Of a DNA stretch of 35,298 nucleotides, positions 23,237 to 30,094 are shown piece after piece (position 1 is the stretch's first letter; every line of letters begins with the position of its first letter). The notes beneath the pieces are model-generated. The model ran no database searches and was not told the DNA's origin. It was given only the letters and a program-made list of their open reading frames with translations. A program made the translations under genes and the position numbers. Origin of the DNA: an uncultured Collinsella sp. (GTDB lineage Bacteria > Actinomycetota > Coriobacteriia > Coriobacteriales > Coriobacteriaceae); assembly GCA_937923795.1 (NCBI GenBank), contig CALDWI010000014.1, positions 1 through 35,298 on the forward strand, written 5' to 3'.

Positions 23237-24214
23237 ATGCCAAGTGCTCAGGAGCTACAACATCAATTTGGTGAATACCGAGGCGCCATGCCCCGTCCAT
23301 CAGATTTCGATCTCTTTTGGAAGGATCGCATGGCCGAGGCCGACGCCGTCGGGCTTGACTATGCGATCGAGACGGCATCGGTCGCCGATGCCGCGACCTG
23401 CCAGCTTTTCGACCTCTGGTATACCGGCATGTGTGGCGCGCGCCTGCATGCCAAGTACCTTAAACCCGTCTCGGACGAGCCCGTGCCATTGGTACTTCAG
23501 TTCCATGGGTATCCGGGTGCAAGCCGCAGCTGGTTTGAGCAGGCGTCGTTTGCGGGCATGGGCATGGCACTCATCGCCCTCGACTGCCCCGGCCAAGGAG
23601 GTCCCTCCGAGGACATTGGTGGATTTGAGGGCACAACGGTTGCCGGGCATATCGTCGCCGGTATCGACGGCGACCCGGCCAACCTCTACTATGTCCGCTT
23701 GCACCAAGATATTCGCATCCTGTGCCGTATCGTTCGCAAGCTCGAGGGCATCGATCTTGCCCGTGTGTTTGTGAACGGCGCGTCGCAGGGCGGCGGTTTG
23801 GGCATTGCGACCTGTGCACTTAACAGCGAGCTTATCAATCGCGCCGCCATCCTCTATCCCTTCCTGTCAGATTTCCGCCTGGTCTGGGATTTGGATGCCG
23901 ACGACATTGCCTACGAGGGCCTGCGCTATTGGTCTCGCTGGTTTGACGAGGACTCGACTCGTATTGACGAAGCCTATGCCAAGCTGGCGTACTTCGATTC
24001 CAAGAACTTTGCCCCTATGGTCAAATGCCCCGTGCTGTTTGGCACCGGCACAGCCGATATCGTCTGTCCGCCAGCGACGCAGTTTGCGGTCTATAACAAT
24101 CTGACCTGCGAAAAGCGTCATGAGTTCTTTGAAGGCTTTGGCCACGAGGAGATTCAGGATTTTGACGATCTGATCATTCCGTTTTTCTGCAAGGGAGGGG
24201 AGACTCATGTCTAA
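23237..24214 (+). CDS. CE7-family acetyl esterase (AXE1/cephalosporin-C deacetylase-like)
   Basis: The 325-residue alpha/beta hydrolase matches carbohydrate esterase family 7, which removes acetyl groups from sugars and related small molecules. An N-terminal RPSDFDLFW segment typical of the family is followed by the oxyanion HGYPG (90-94), nucleophile Ser183 in GASQG, PFLSDFR (208-214), Asp274 and His303 in GFGH. The triad is complete. There is no signal peptide, so it acts in the cytoplasm. In this cluster a role in de-O-acetylating imported sialic acids or their oligomers is plausible but unproven. ATG 23237 is favoured although the nearest GAAAGG is 15 nt away; TTG 23222 and ATG 23288 are alternatives. 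It overlaps the next gene by 8 nt. Confidence 0.88.
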   Translation: MPSAQELQHQFGEYRGAMPRPSDFDLFWKDRMAEADAVGLDYAIETASVADAATCQLFDLWYTGMCGARLHAKYLKPVSDEPVPLVLQFHGYPGASRSWFEQASFAGMGMALIALDCPGQGGPSEDIGGFEGTTVAGHIVAGIDGDPANLYYVRLHQDIRILCRIVRKLEGIDLARVFVNGASQGGGLGIATCALNSELINRAAILYPFLSDFRLVWDLDADDIAYEGLRYWSRWFDEDSTRIDEAYAKLAYFDSKNFAPMVKCPVLFGTGTADIVCPPATQFAVYNNLTCEKRHEFFEGFGHEEIQDFDDLIIPFFCKGGETHV

Positions 24215-25058
24215 GTGCGAGAGCAATGTTGACGAGCTGATTGTCCCCGGACTCGTGGGAATTCCTGGAACGGTTTCGTCAAGGCTCGCAGAATATCGGG
24301 ACTGGCGCGGTGATGTCCAAGCAGATGTTTCTGATTTAGAGACATGCGCTTCGAATCTTAAGATTCAAGGCCTGGCCATTACGGCGATTGACTTTGTTAA
24401 CCCCTGCGCCCGTTACTCGGAGGTGTCCTTTGAGCGCGGTGACGATGCGATTCACGCTCGTTTGATCGAGCCTGTCGGTCGTGCCCGAGTATCTGAGCGC
24501 GTGCCGTTGTGCCTGATGTTCCACGACATCGATCGGCCTGTGCGCGGCTGGCATCACATGACGAGATTTGCCGCCATGGGGTATGCCGTCCTCGCGCTGG
24601 ATGACGATGTTGCTGGTGCGGACGACCTGCAGCGGGAGATTTCTTCGCCCGCTTTTGTCGAGCGCGTCCGTTGGGGTTGCGCGCTGGCGAAGGTGGCGCG
24701 CAATCTTGATGGCATGGACCCCGACCGCATCTTTGCATGGGGCGAGGGTCTTGGCGGCGGAGTCGCGCTGGCGGTTTCTGCTCTGGACGAGCGGGGCCTC
24801 GCCTGCACGGCGGTTGCCAATCCGCTTCCTGGCGGCCTCGAGGCGCTGTCGTCTCGGGTGCGCGGATCGGTGCTCATGGGCACATCGCTTATGGATACCG
24901 TGAGCGATCCCAAGGATCAGTTTGCCGTATTCAACGGTCTTGAGTGTGACCGGAGGCATATCATCTATGCAAAATACGCTCACGAGCGCATCAATGCGTT
25001 CGAAAACGAAGTCGTCGACTTTTTTAACCAAACGTTCTACTCGTGTTCTTTGGCCTAG
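24207..25058 (+). CDS. CE7-like alpha/beta-hydrolase homologue lacking the catalytic serine (predicted pseudo-esterase)
   Basis: The 283-residue protein aligns by eye with the preceding esterase along its core: LCLMFHDIDR against LVLQFHGYPG, FAWGEGLGGG (177-185) against FVNGASQGGG, GTSLMDTVSDPKDQFAVFN against GTGTADIVCPPATQFAVYN, and YAHERINAF against FGHEEIQDF. The nucleophile position is Gly181 instead of Ser and the oxyanion Gly-Tyr is lost, while Asp230 and His259 remain. The intact frame, strong ribosome site and 8-nt overlap with the active gene argue it is expressed and selected. It may form mixed oligomers with, or regulate, the active enzyme; a different activity is also possible. 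No signal peptide. Confidence 0.75.
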   Translation: MSKCESNVDELIVPGLVGIPGTVSSRLAEYRDWRGDVQADVSDLETCASNLKIQGLAITAIDFVNPCARYSEVSFERGDDAIHARLIEPVGRARVSERVPLCLMFHDIDRPVRGWHHMTRFAAMGYAVLALDDDVAGADDLQREISSPAFVERVRWGCALAKVARNLDGMDPDRIFAWGEGLGGGVALAVSALDERGLACTAVANPLPGGLEALSSRVRGSVLMGTSLMDTVSDPKDQFAVFNGLECDRRHIIYAKYAHERINAFENEVVDFFNQTFYSCSLA

Positions 25059-25126
25059 ACGGCCTGGACACTGCCAACAAGAGTGGGTGGCATAGGGTCG
25101 CCCGCCAGACAGCTAAGGAGATTCTT

Positions 25127-26047
25127 GTGGCAACTCAGAAATTCACCGGCGTTATCCCTCCCGTCGTTGTTCCCGATACCGAAGATCACCAGCTCGACGT
25201 TGCCTCCTTTGAGCGCAGCATCAACCGCATGATCGACGCCGGCGTCGATGGCCTGTTCTTCTTGGGATCCTCGGGCGAGGTCGTCTTCTCCACCGACGAG
25301 CGCCGTCGCCAGATTATCGCCGAGGCCGTTCGTATCGTCGACCACCGTGTGCCTGTTCTGGTCGGCATCATCGATACCGAGACCGAGCGCATGATCGAGC
25401 ACGGCAAGGTCGCCCAGGAGCTGGGCGCCGATGCCCTCGTCGCCACCTGCCCGTTCTATGCCCTGCAGGGCATGACCGAGGTCGAGGAGCACTTCCGCAT
25501 CCTGCACGAGGAGCTCGACCTGCCCATCTTTGCCTATGACATTCCCGTCTGCGTTCACACCAAGCTCCCCTGGAAGCTCCTTGCCAAGCTCGGCGCCGAG
25601 GGCGTTCTGGCCGGCGTCAAGGATTCCTCGGGTGATGACATCTCGTTCCGCTACCTCGTTCAGGAGAACGAAAAGAACGGCCATCCGATGAGCATTCTCA
25701 CCGGCCACGAGGTTGTTGTCGACGGCGCCTACCTCGGTGGCGCCGACGGTTCCGTCCCGGGTCTCGCCAACGTTGAGCCCGAGGGCTACGTGCGTCAGTG
25801 GAAGGCCGCTCAGGCTGGTGACTGGGCTACCGTCAAGGCCGAGCAGGATCGCCTCAATGAGATTTCGCACATCTGGGATGTCACCTCGGGCGTCCAGGGC
25901 TATGCCGGTGGCGTCGGCGCCTTCAAGACCGCTATGAACCTCATGGGTATCTTCGACAGCCCGACCATGCCGCGCCCGGTGAAGGCCATGACCGGCGAGA
26001 ACGTCGAGGCGATTAAGAAGGTCCTCCAGGACAACGGTCTCCTGTAA
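25127..26047 (+). CDS. nanA: N-acetylneuraminate lyase-like aldolase (DapA/NanA superfamily)
   Basis: The 306-residue class I aldolase should cleave N-acetylneuraminate to ManNAc and pyruvate. It shows the LGSSGE pyruvate-binding loop (46-51), Tyr137 in AYDIP, and the Schiff-base lysine Lys165 in GVKDSSGD, the same numbers as in E. coli NanA. The superfamily also includes dihydrodipicolinate synthase and other keto-acid aldolases, and residues alone do not separate them with certainty; the linked ROK kinase and nanE genes favour NanA. The start is GTG 25127 with AAGGAG (25115-25120) six bases upstream; the open frame from 25043 lacks a site. Codons are strongly biased, as in the transporter genes. 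A hairpin follows the stop. Confidence 0.85.
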   Translation: MATQKFTGVIPPVVVPDTEDHQLDVASFERSINRMIDAGVDGLFFLGSSGEVVFSTDERRRQIIAEAVRIVDHRVPVLVGIIDTETERMIEHGKVAQELGADALVATCPFYALQGMTEVEEHFRILHEELDLPIFAYDIPVCVHTKLPWKLLAKLGAEGVLAGVKDSSGDDISFRYLVQENEKNGHPMSILTGHEVVVDGAYLGGADGSVPGLANVEPEGYVRQWKAAQAGDWATVKAEQDRLNEISHIWDVTSGVQGYAGGVGAFKTAMNLMGIFDSPTMPRPVKAMTGENVEAIKKVLQDNGLL

Positions 26048-26077
26048 AGCTTCCCCGGGCACCCGACCTCGCCGTTC

Positions 26078-26119
26078 AACCGTGCGGCCATGACCCATTA
26101 GATCAATGGTCACACGGTT
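26078..26119 (+). terminator. Two-part hairpin after nanA (terminator or attenuator)
   Basis: Outer arms AACCGTG (26078-26084) and CACGGTT (26113-26119) enclose an inner stem TGACCCATT/AATGGTCA (26091-26099 with 26105-26112, one bulged C). A short TTT-C-TT tail follows. It lies 31 nt after the nanA stop and could end or attenuate transcription ahead of the kinase gene. Confidence 0.5.
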
Positions 26120-26140
26120 TCTTGGCGATCTCGGGCACCT

Positions 26141-26154
26141 GGAAAACCTTTTCC
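26141..26154. promoter_or_regulatory. GGAAAA-CC-TTTTCC dyad before the ROK kinase gene
   Basis: Perfect 6-bp arms with a 2-bp centre lie 67 nt before the kinase start, within a 173-bp gap that also holds a partial copy (26071-26078) of the half-site found at 17437-17445. It could be an operator for an internal promoter; no clear -35/-10 pair was seen. Confidence 0.35.
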
Positions 26155-26220
26155 GCGCTGTGACGGCTAGCCTGACGGCGCATTTCCTGTAGTTGTTTTT
26201 TATCTCCTAAGGAGAGCGAC

Positions 26221-27186
26221 ATGGAGAACAAGTACGTCTGCTCTGTCGATATCGGCGGAACTAAGATCGCGACTGCCATCATGGAGTACCCGGCTGACGG
26301 TAGTGTGCCCCATCCTGTTTTTGAGGCCGAGGTTCCCACCGAGGCCCAAGAGGGCGGCGAGGCCGTCTTCCAACGTATCGAGGCGTCCATCAAGGCTGCT
26401 CTCGAGGCGAATCCCGATGTCGAGGTCCTTGGCGTCGGTATCGGTGCCGCCGGCGTCGTCGATCCCAAGACGGGCGCCATCGCGTATGCCAACGAGATCA
26501 TGCCCGGCTGGTCCGGTGTTCAGTTGGGGCCGCGCCTGCGCGAGGACCTCGGTCTTCCCGTTGCCGTTGTAGGCGACGTGCAGGCTCATGCTCTGGGCGA
26601 GGCCCACTGGGGCGTCGGCAAGGGCAAGTTCTCCGTCTTGTGTCTTGGCATCGGTACGGGCATCGGCGGCGCATATGTCGAGAACGGCCGCGTGATGCAG
26701 GGCTTCCATGGTGCTGCTGGCCATATGGGCCACATCGAGTGCTCGGCTGCCGCCGGTATTCCCTGCGCCTGCGGGCGTTCCTGCCATCTGGAGTCGGTTG
26801 CTTCGGGCACTTCCATTGGTCGTATGTACGATGAGCGCTTTGGTCGCGTCGACCCCAGCCGTCCTTCGGTCGGTCGCGATGTGAACGACCTGTGCCGTGC
26901 GGGCGACGCAAAGGCGACCGAGGTCATCCATGACGCCGGCTTTGCGCTGGGTGCCAGCTTGGGCTCGCTCGCTAACATCCTGGACCCTGAGGTCATCGTG
27001 CTTTCGGGTGGCGTGATTCACCAAGGTCCCGATTGGCGTTCACAGACGTGGAAGGATTCGGTACACGAGGGCTATGCCAGCCAGGCGCTCGATCCGCTTC
27101 AGGACACGCCGATCCTCATCGGTTCTCTGGAGGGCGATGCTCCGCTCATCGGTGCCGCTGAGCATCTTCTTGCCTCGTTGAAGTAA
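26221..27186 (+). CDS. nanK: ROK-family sugar kinase, probable N-acetylmannosamine kinase
   Basis: The 321-residue ROK protein has the ATP-binding DIGGTK (10-15), a catalytic Asp119 in VGDVQAHALGE (the usual NDAN reads GDVQ), and the zinc-binding ROK signature GHMGHIE...CACGRSCHLE (His171, Cys182, Cys184, Cys188). There is no N-terminal winged helix, so it is a kinase rather than a repressor. Between an NanA-type aldolase and NanE, phosphorylation of ManNAc to ManNAc-6-P is the expected job; related ROK kinases act on glucose or GlcNAc, so specificity is inferred. ATG 26221 follows AAGGAG with good spacing. Confidence 0.85.
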   Translation: MENKYVCSVDIGGTKIATAIMEYPADGSVPHPVFEAEVPTEAQEGGEAVFQRIEASIKAALEANPDVEVLGVGIGAAGVVDPKTGAIAYANEIMPGWSGVQLGPRLREDLGLPVAVVGDVQAHALGEAHWGVGKGKFSVLCLGIGTGIGGAYVENGRVMQGFHGAAGHMGHIECSAAAGIPCACGRSCHLESVASGTSIGRMYDERFGRVDPSRPSVGRDVNDLCRAGDAKATEVIHDAGFALGASLGSLANILDPEVIVLSGGVIHQGPDWRSQTWKDSVHEGYASQALDPLQDTPILIGSLEGDAPLIGAAEHLLASLK

Positions 27187-27202
27187 ACGTATCTTCTGTA
27201 GG

Positions 27203-27233
27203 AGCCTCCCGAGACAACACGCCTCGGGAGGCT
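27203..27233 (+). terminator. Strong hairpin between kinase and nanE genes
   Basis: A perfect 11-bp stem (27203-27213 with 27223-27233) with a 9-nt loop fills most of the 70-bp gap. It lacks a proper T-tract (GTTCTG), so partial termination, or 3'-end protection after cleavage, is more likely than a full stop. Confidence 0.55.
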
Positions 27234-27256
27234 GTTCTGAGAAAGGTTACAGCCTT

Positions 27257-27943
27257 ATGACCGTCGATCCTTTGATTCAATCCCTGAAGGGCAAGCTCGT
27301 CGTGAGCGTTCAGGCGTATATGGGCGAGCCGCTTCGTACGCCTGAGACCATGGCTCAAATGTCTCGCGCTTGCGAGCTCGGCGGCGCCGCCGCCATTCGC
27401 TGCCAGGGCCTTGCCGACATTGCCGCCATTAAGGGTCGCTGTGAGGTTCCTGTTATCGGCCTGTGGAAGGATGGGCACGAGGGCGTTTACATCACGCCGA
27501 CGCTGCGCCACGCTCGCGCCTGCGTTGCTGCGGGTGCCGATATCGTGGCGATCGACGCCACCGATCGTCCGCGTCCCGATGGCAAGACCGTCGAAGATAC
27601 TTTCCGTCCGCTGCACGAGGAGGGCGTGCTCCTGATGGCCGACTGTGCCACCATCGAGGATATTCGTCGTGCTGTCGACATGGGCTTCGACCTGGTGTCC
27701 ACCACGCTGTCTCATGGTGTTGCCGCCATCGACTGCACCATGGCCGATGGCCCCGATCTGCCGCTCCTGCGTCAGGCGACCGAGGAATTCCCCGGCCTTC
27801 CCATCATTTGCGAGGGTCGCGTGCATACGCCCGAGGAGGCTCGCGCCGCGATCGATGCTGGCGCCTGGGCCGTAGTCGTCGGCACCGCCATCACGCACCC
27901 CACGAGTATTACGAGTTGGTTCAAGGCTGCGCTTGAGGCGTAA
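27257..27943 (+). CDS. nanE: N-acetylmannosamine-6-phosphate 2-epimerase
   Basis: The 228-residue TIM-barrel enzyme converts ManNAc-6-P to GlcNAc-6-P, feeding amino-sugar catabolism. It shows KLVVSVQA near the N-terminus, GGAAAIRCQG, the lysine-bearing loop PVIGLWKDGHEGVYITPT (Lys71), IDATDRPRP, and CEGRVHTPEEA with Glu186. These are NanE family landmarks, including the lysine and glutamate used for acid-base chemistry. Length is typical (about 225-235). ATG 27257 is preceded by AAAGG about ten bases upstream. It closes the island; the following hairpin with a T-rich tail lies 51 nt later. This is the most diagnostic gene for ManNAc/sialate use here. Confidence 0.93.
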   Translation: MTVDPLIQSLKGKLVVSVQAYMGEPLRTPETMAQMSRACELGGAAAIRCQGLADIAAIKGRCEVPVIGLWKDGHEGVYITPTLRHARACVAAGADIVAIDATDRPRPDGKTVEDTFRPLHEEGVLLMADCATIEDIRRAVDMGFDLVSTTLSHGVAAIDCTMADGPDLPLLRQATEEFPGLPIICEGRVHTPEEARAAIDAGAWAVVVGTAITHPTSITSWFKAALEA

Positions 27944-27994
27944 GACAGGCCTCGTATCCGCTCGGGGCGGTATACTCAATATAGGCAATTGACC

Positions 27995-28031
27995 GCGCGG
28001 GATCCGGGTTGCTGGGTCCCGCGCTTGTTTT
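27995..28031 (+). terminator. Terminator-like hairpin between nanE and rapZ
   Basis: GCGCGGGA (27995-28002) pairs with TCCCGCGC (28017-28024), extended inward by further pairs, and is followed by TTGTTTT. It probably ends the nanE transcript. A -10-like TATACT at 27971-27976 lies upstream of it, so if rapZ is transcribed from there the hairpin would act as a leader attenuator. Confidence 0.7.
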
Positions 28032-28044
28032 CGGGAGGCAACAC

Positions 28045-28965
28045 ATGCAAAAGGGAGATGCCATGGATGCGGCGGAGCGCTCGGAGCGCATCCCCGATAT
28101 CGTCATCATCACCGGAATGTCCGGATCAGGCCGCACACAGGCCATGCACGTGTTCGAGGACATGGGCTATTTTTGCATCGATAACCTGCCTCCGCGTCTC
28201 ATCGCCCAGCTTGCCGAGCTCGTCGGCATCAATACGGGCGTGGGCAGGCATCTCGCCGTCACCTGCGATTTGCGTAGCCAGGGACTGTTTGACGAGTTGC
28301 TCGATGCGGTCGCCGCTCTCGAAGAGCGCGAGATGAGCTGCGACATCGTGTTCCTGGAGGCTTCTGACGAGGTGCTGATTCGTCGCTACAGCGAAAATCG
28401 CCGCCGTCATCCCATTGCCAAGCCGGGGGAGACTACGGCCGATGCCATTCAGCGCGAGCGCCTTCAGCTGCAGGGCGTGCGCGACCGAGCCGATATGATT
28501 ATCGACACGAGCCGTCTGCGCACCTCTGCGCTGCGCAACAAGCTGCGTATGGCATTTTCCGAGCTGTCCGACCAGCAGCTTATGGATGTCCACGTGTTCT
28601 CGTTTGGCTTTAAGCACGGCATGCCCGTCGAAGCGGATATTATGATCGACGTCCGCTTCCTGCCCAATCCGTTCTACGATCCCGAGATGCGCACGATGAC
28701 CGGTCTCGATAAAAAGGTCTCCGATTTTGTTCTGGACCATCCCAAGACGCAGGAGTTTTGGAAGGCTTGGACACAGCTGCTCGATACGGTCATGCCCGGT
28801 TATATCGCGGAGGGTAAGCCGCAGCTTTCTATCGCCATCGGCTGCACGGGCGGCCAGCACCGCAGCGTTGCCATTGCCGAGGCCACGGCCCGTTACCTGG
28901 AAGGCGCTCAGTATCATGTGAGCATCTCCCACCGCGACCTGTCGCGCGCCAACACGAAGGCATAG
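28045..28965 (+). CDS. rapZ: RNase adaptor/nucleotide-binding protein RapZ (YvcJ family)
   Basis: The 306-residue protein has an N-terminal P-loop (GMSGSGRT, 24-31), the CIDNLPP segment and a C-terminal domain with DVRFLPNPFYDPEMR and CTGGQHRSVAIAE. Arg in place of Lys in the P-loop is usual in actinobacterial members. In E. coli RapZ senses glucosamine-6-phosphate and controls GlmS through small RNAs; that RNA circuit is not known here. Two starts are credible, ATG 28045 (GGGAGG at 28033) and ATG 28063 (GGGAG at 28053). The stop lies 6 nt before whiA, so they are one unit. Confidence 0.93.
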   Translation: MQKGDAMDAAERSERIPDIVIITGMSGSGRTQAMHVFEDMGYFCIDNLPPRLIAQLAELVGINTGVGRHLAVTCDLRSQGLFDELLDAVAALEEREMSCDIVFLEASDEVLIRRYSENRRRHPIAKPGETTADAIQRERLQLQGVRDRADMIIDTSRLRTSALRNKLRMAFSELSDQQLMDVHVFSFGFKHGMPVEADIMIDVRFLPNPFYDPEMRTMTGLDKKVSDFVLDHPKTQEFWKAWTQLLDTVMPGYIAEGKPQLSIAIGCTGGQHRSVAIAEATARYLEGAQYHVSISHRDLSRANTKA

Positions 28966-28971
28966 GCCTGC

Positions 28972-29901
28972 ATGTCGTTTACCGCTGAGGTGCGCGACGA
29001 GCTTGCGCGCTGCGAACCCGAATGTGAATACTGCGACTTGTCGACGCTTGCCGCCCTCACGCGCGTGAGCGGTACGCTCTCGCTTACCGGCTCTGGGCGG
29101 TATCGTTTGACGGTTGCGACTGAGACGGGAGCCGTCGCGCGCACGATGATCACGCTGACGCATCGTATCCTTAAGCTCAAAACGGAGTTCACCGTCCGTA
29201 AATCTGTATTGCATAAGGTTCGAAACTACCTCATCACCTTGCCTGATCAGCCAGATCTGGATAAGGCCTTGGTTCTGCTGGGTATCCTCGAACGTAGGGG
29301 AGGACTTGTCGCCGGCGTACCCCGACATATCGTTGCCCGTCCTTGCTGTAGACTTGCCTATATCCGCGGCGCGCTCATCGCGGGCGGCTTCGTGGCCGAT
29401 CCACGCGGCGATTTTCATTTGGAGATTGCTGTGCAGGGCGAGCAATATGCCAAGGGGCTTTGCGATCTGTTGGAGCAGATTGGGGTCCATGCTCGTGTTA
29501 ATGCACGGCGGGGGTCATATGCCGTGTACATTAAGAGCGCCGAGGAAATCGAGCATCTATTAAAGCTGATTGGCGCCAAGCGCAGCGTTGCCGAGATTGA
29601 GGAGGCGCGCGCGGTCAAGTTGGTTAAGAACGATGTGAACCGTCGCGTGAACGCCGAGCTCGCCAACCAGACCAGAAGCGCCGGTGCCGCCCAACATCAG
29701 CTTGCGCTTATCGATGAGCTCGAGCAGCGTGGCCTTCGTGATGCGCTTCCGGACGCCTTGGCAGTCTTTTGCGACCTGCGCGAGCGCTATCCCGATCTGT
29801 CGCTGCGCGATCTGGGCGAGATGGCTGACCCTCCCTTGTCGAAGTCTGCCCTGTACCATCGCGTTTTGAGGCTTGAAAAGCTCATTGAAGCAAACAAGTA
29901 G
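28972..29901 (+). CDS. whiA: DNA-binding protein WhiA
   Basis: The 309-residue protein has the N-terminal WhiA domain and a degenerate LAGLIDADG homing-endonuclease-like core (AYIRGALIAGGFVADPRGDFHLEI), then a C-terminal helix-turn-helix (LSLRDLGEMADPPLSKSALYHRVLRLEKLI). WhiA is a sporulation regulator in Streptomyces and has a nucleoid or division-related role in non-sporulating Gram-positives; a non-sporulating role is expected here. ATG 28972 lies 6 nt after the rapZ stop. In many genomes yvcK separates rapZ and whiA; it is absent here. No clear terminator follows. Confidence 0.95.
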   Translation: MSFTAEVRDELARCEPECEYCDLSTLAALTRVSGTLSLTGSGRYRLTVATETGAVARTMITLTHRILKLKTEFTVRKSVLHKVRNYLITLPDQPDLDKALVLLGILERRGGLVAGVPRHIVARPCCRLAYIRGALIAGGFVADPRGDFHLEIAVQGEQYAKGLCDLLEQIGVHARVNARRGSYAVYIKSAEEIEHLLKLIGAKRSVAEIEEARAVKLVKNDVNRRVNAELANQTRSAGAAQHQLALIDELEQRGLRDALPDALAVFCDLRERYPDLSLRDLGEMADPPLSKSALYHRVLRLEKLIEANK

Positions 29902-29946
29902 TTTGAAGTATCGACTTATATACGGATTTAGCTGCTATTTTATTCT

Positions 29947-29960
29947 TTAAAACGTTTTAA
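29947..29960. promoter_or_regulatory. Perfect 14-bp palindrome upstream of gap, likely operator
   Basis: TTAAAACGTTTTAA is a perfect palindrome with a central CG, the style of LacI-family (including CcpA-like) operators. It lies about 33 bp upstream of the candidate gap -35 box. A related site (11 of 14 positions) precedes the sialate-type cluster at 17308-17321. The cognate regulator is not encoded in the window. Confidence 0.55.
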
Positions 29961-29992
29961 CGTAAATTTGATTTTCAATTTCGAGCATTCTC

Positions 29993-30022
29993 GTGAAATT
30001 CAAGTCAAAAAAAAGGTATATT
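29993..30022 (+). promoter_or_regulatory. Probable gap promoter
   Basis: GTGAAA (29993-29998) and TATATT (30017-30022) with an 18-bp spacer rich in A (eight A in a row) fit a sigma-A promoter. The leader of about 65 nt contains a 6-bp hairpin (30053-30058 with 30065-30070) before the ribosome site. Confidence 0.5.
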
Positions 30023-30094
30023 AGGCGAGTGGTTAGTTTGTGGGCCTCAACGGCGGGCGCTGTAGCTCGCGGGGGCCTTACGAAAGGAGACACA

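Noticed and set aside
24207..25058. Degenerate esterase as a decaying pseudogene
   Set aside because: The frame is full and uninterrupted, with a strong ribosome site and overlap with the active gene, so loss of the serine looks like functional change rather than decay.
25127..26047. Dihydrodipicolinate synthase (lysine pathway DapA)
   Set aside because: Active-site residues are shared by the superfamily, but there is no lysine pathway gene nearby, and the linked kinase and epimerase genes point to NanA.
26221..27186. ROK-type transcriptional repressor (NagC/XylR-like)
   Set aside because: There is no N-terminal DNA-binding domain; the protein starts directly with the kinase ATP-binding motif.
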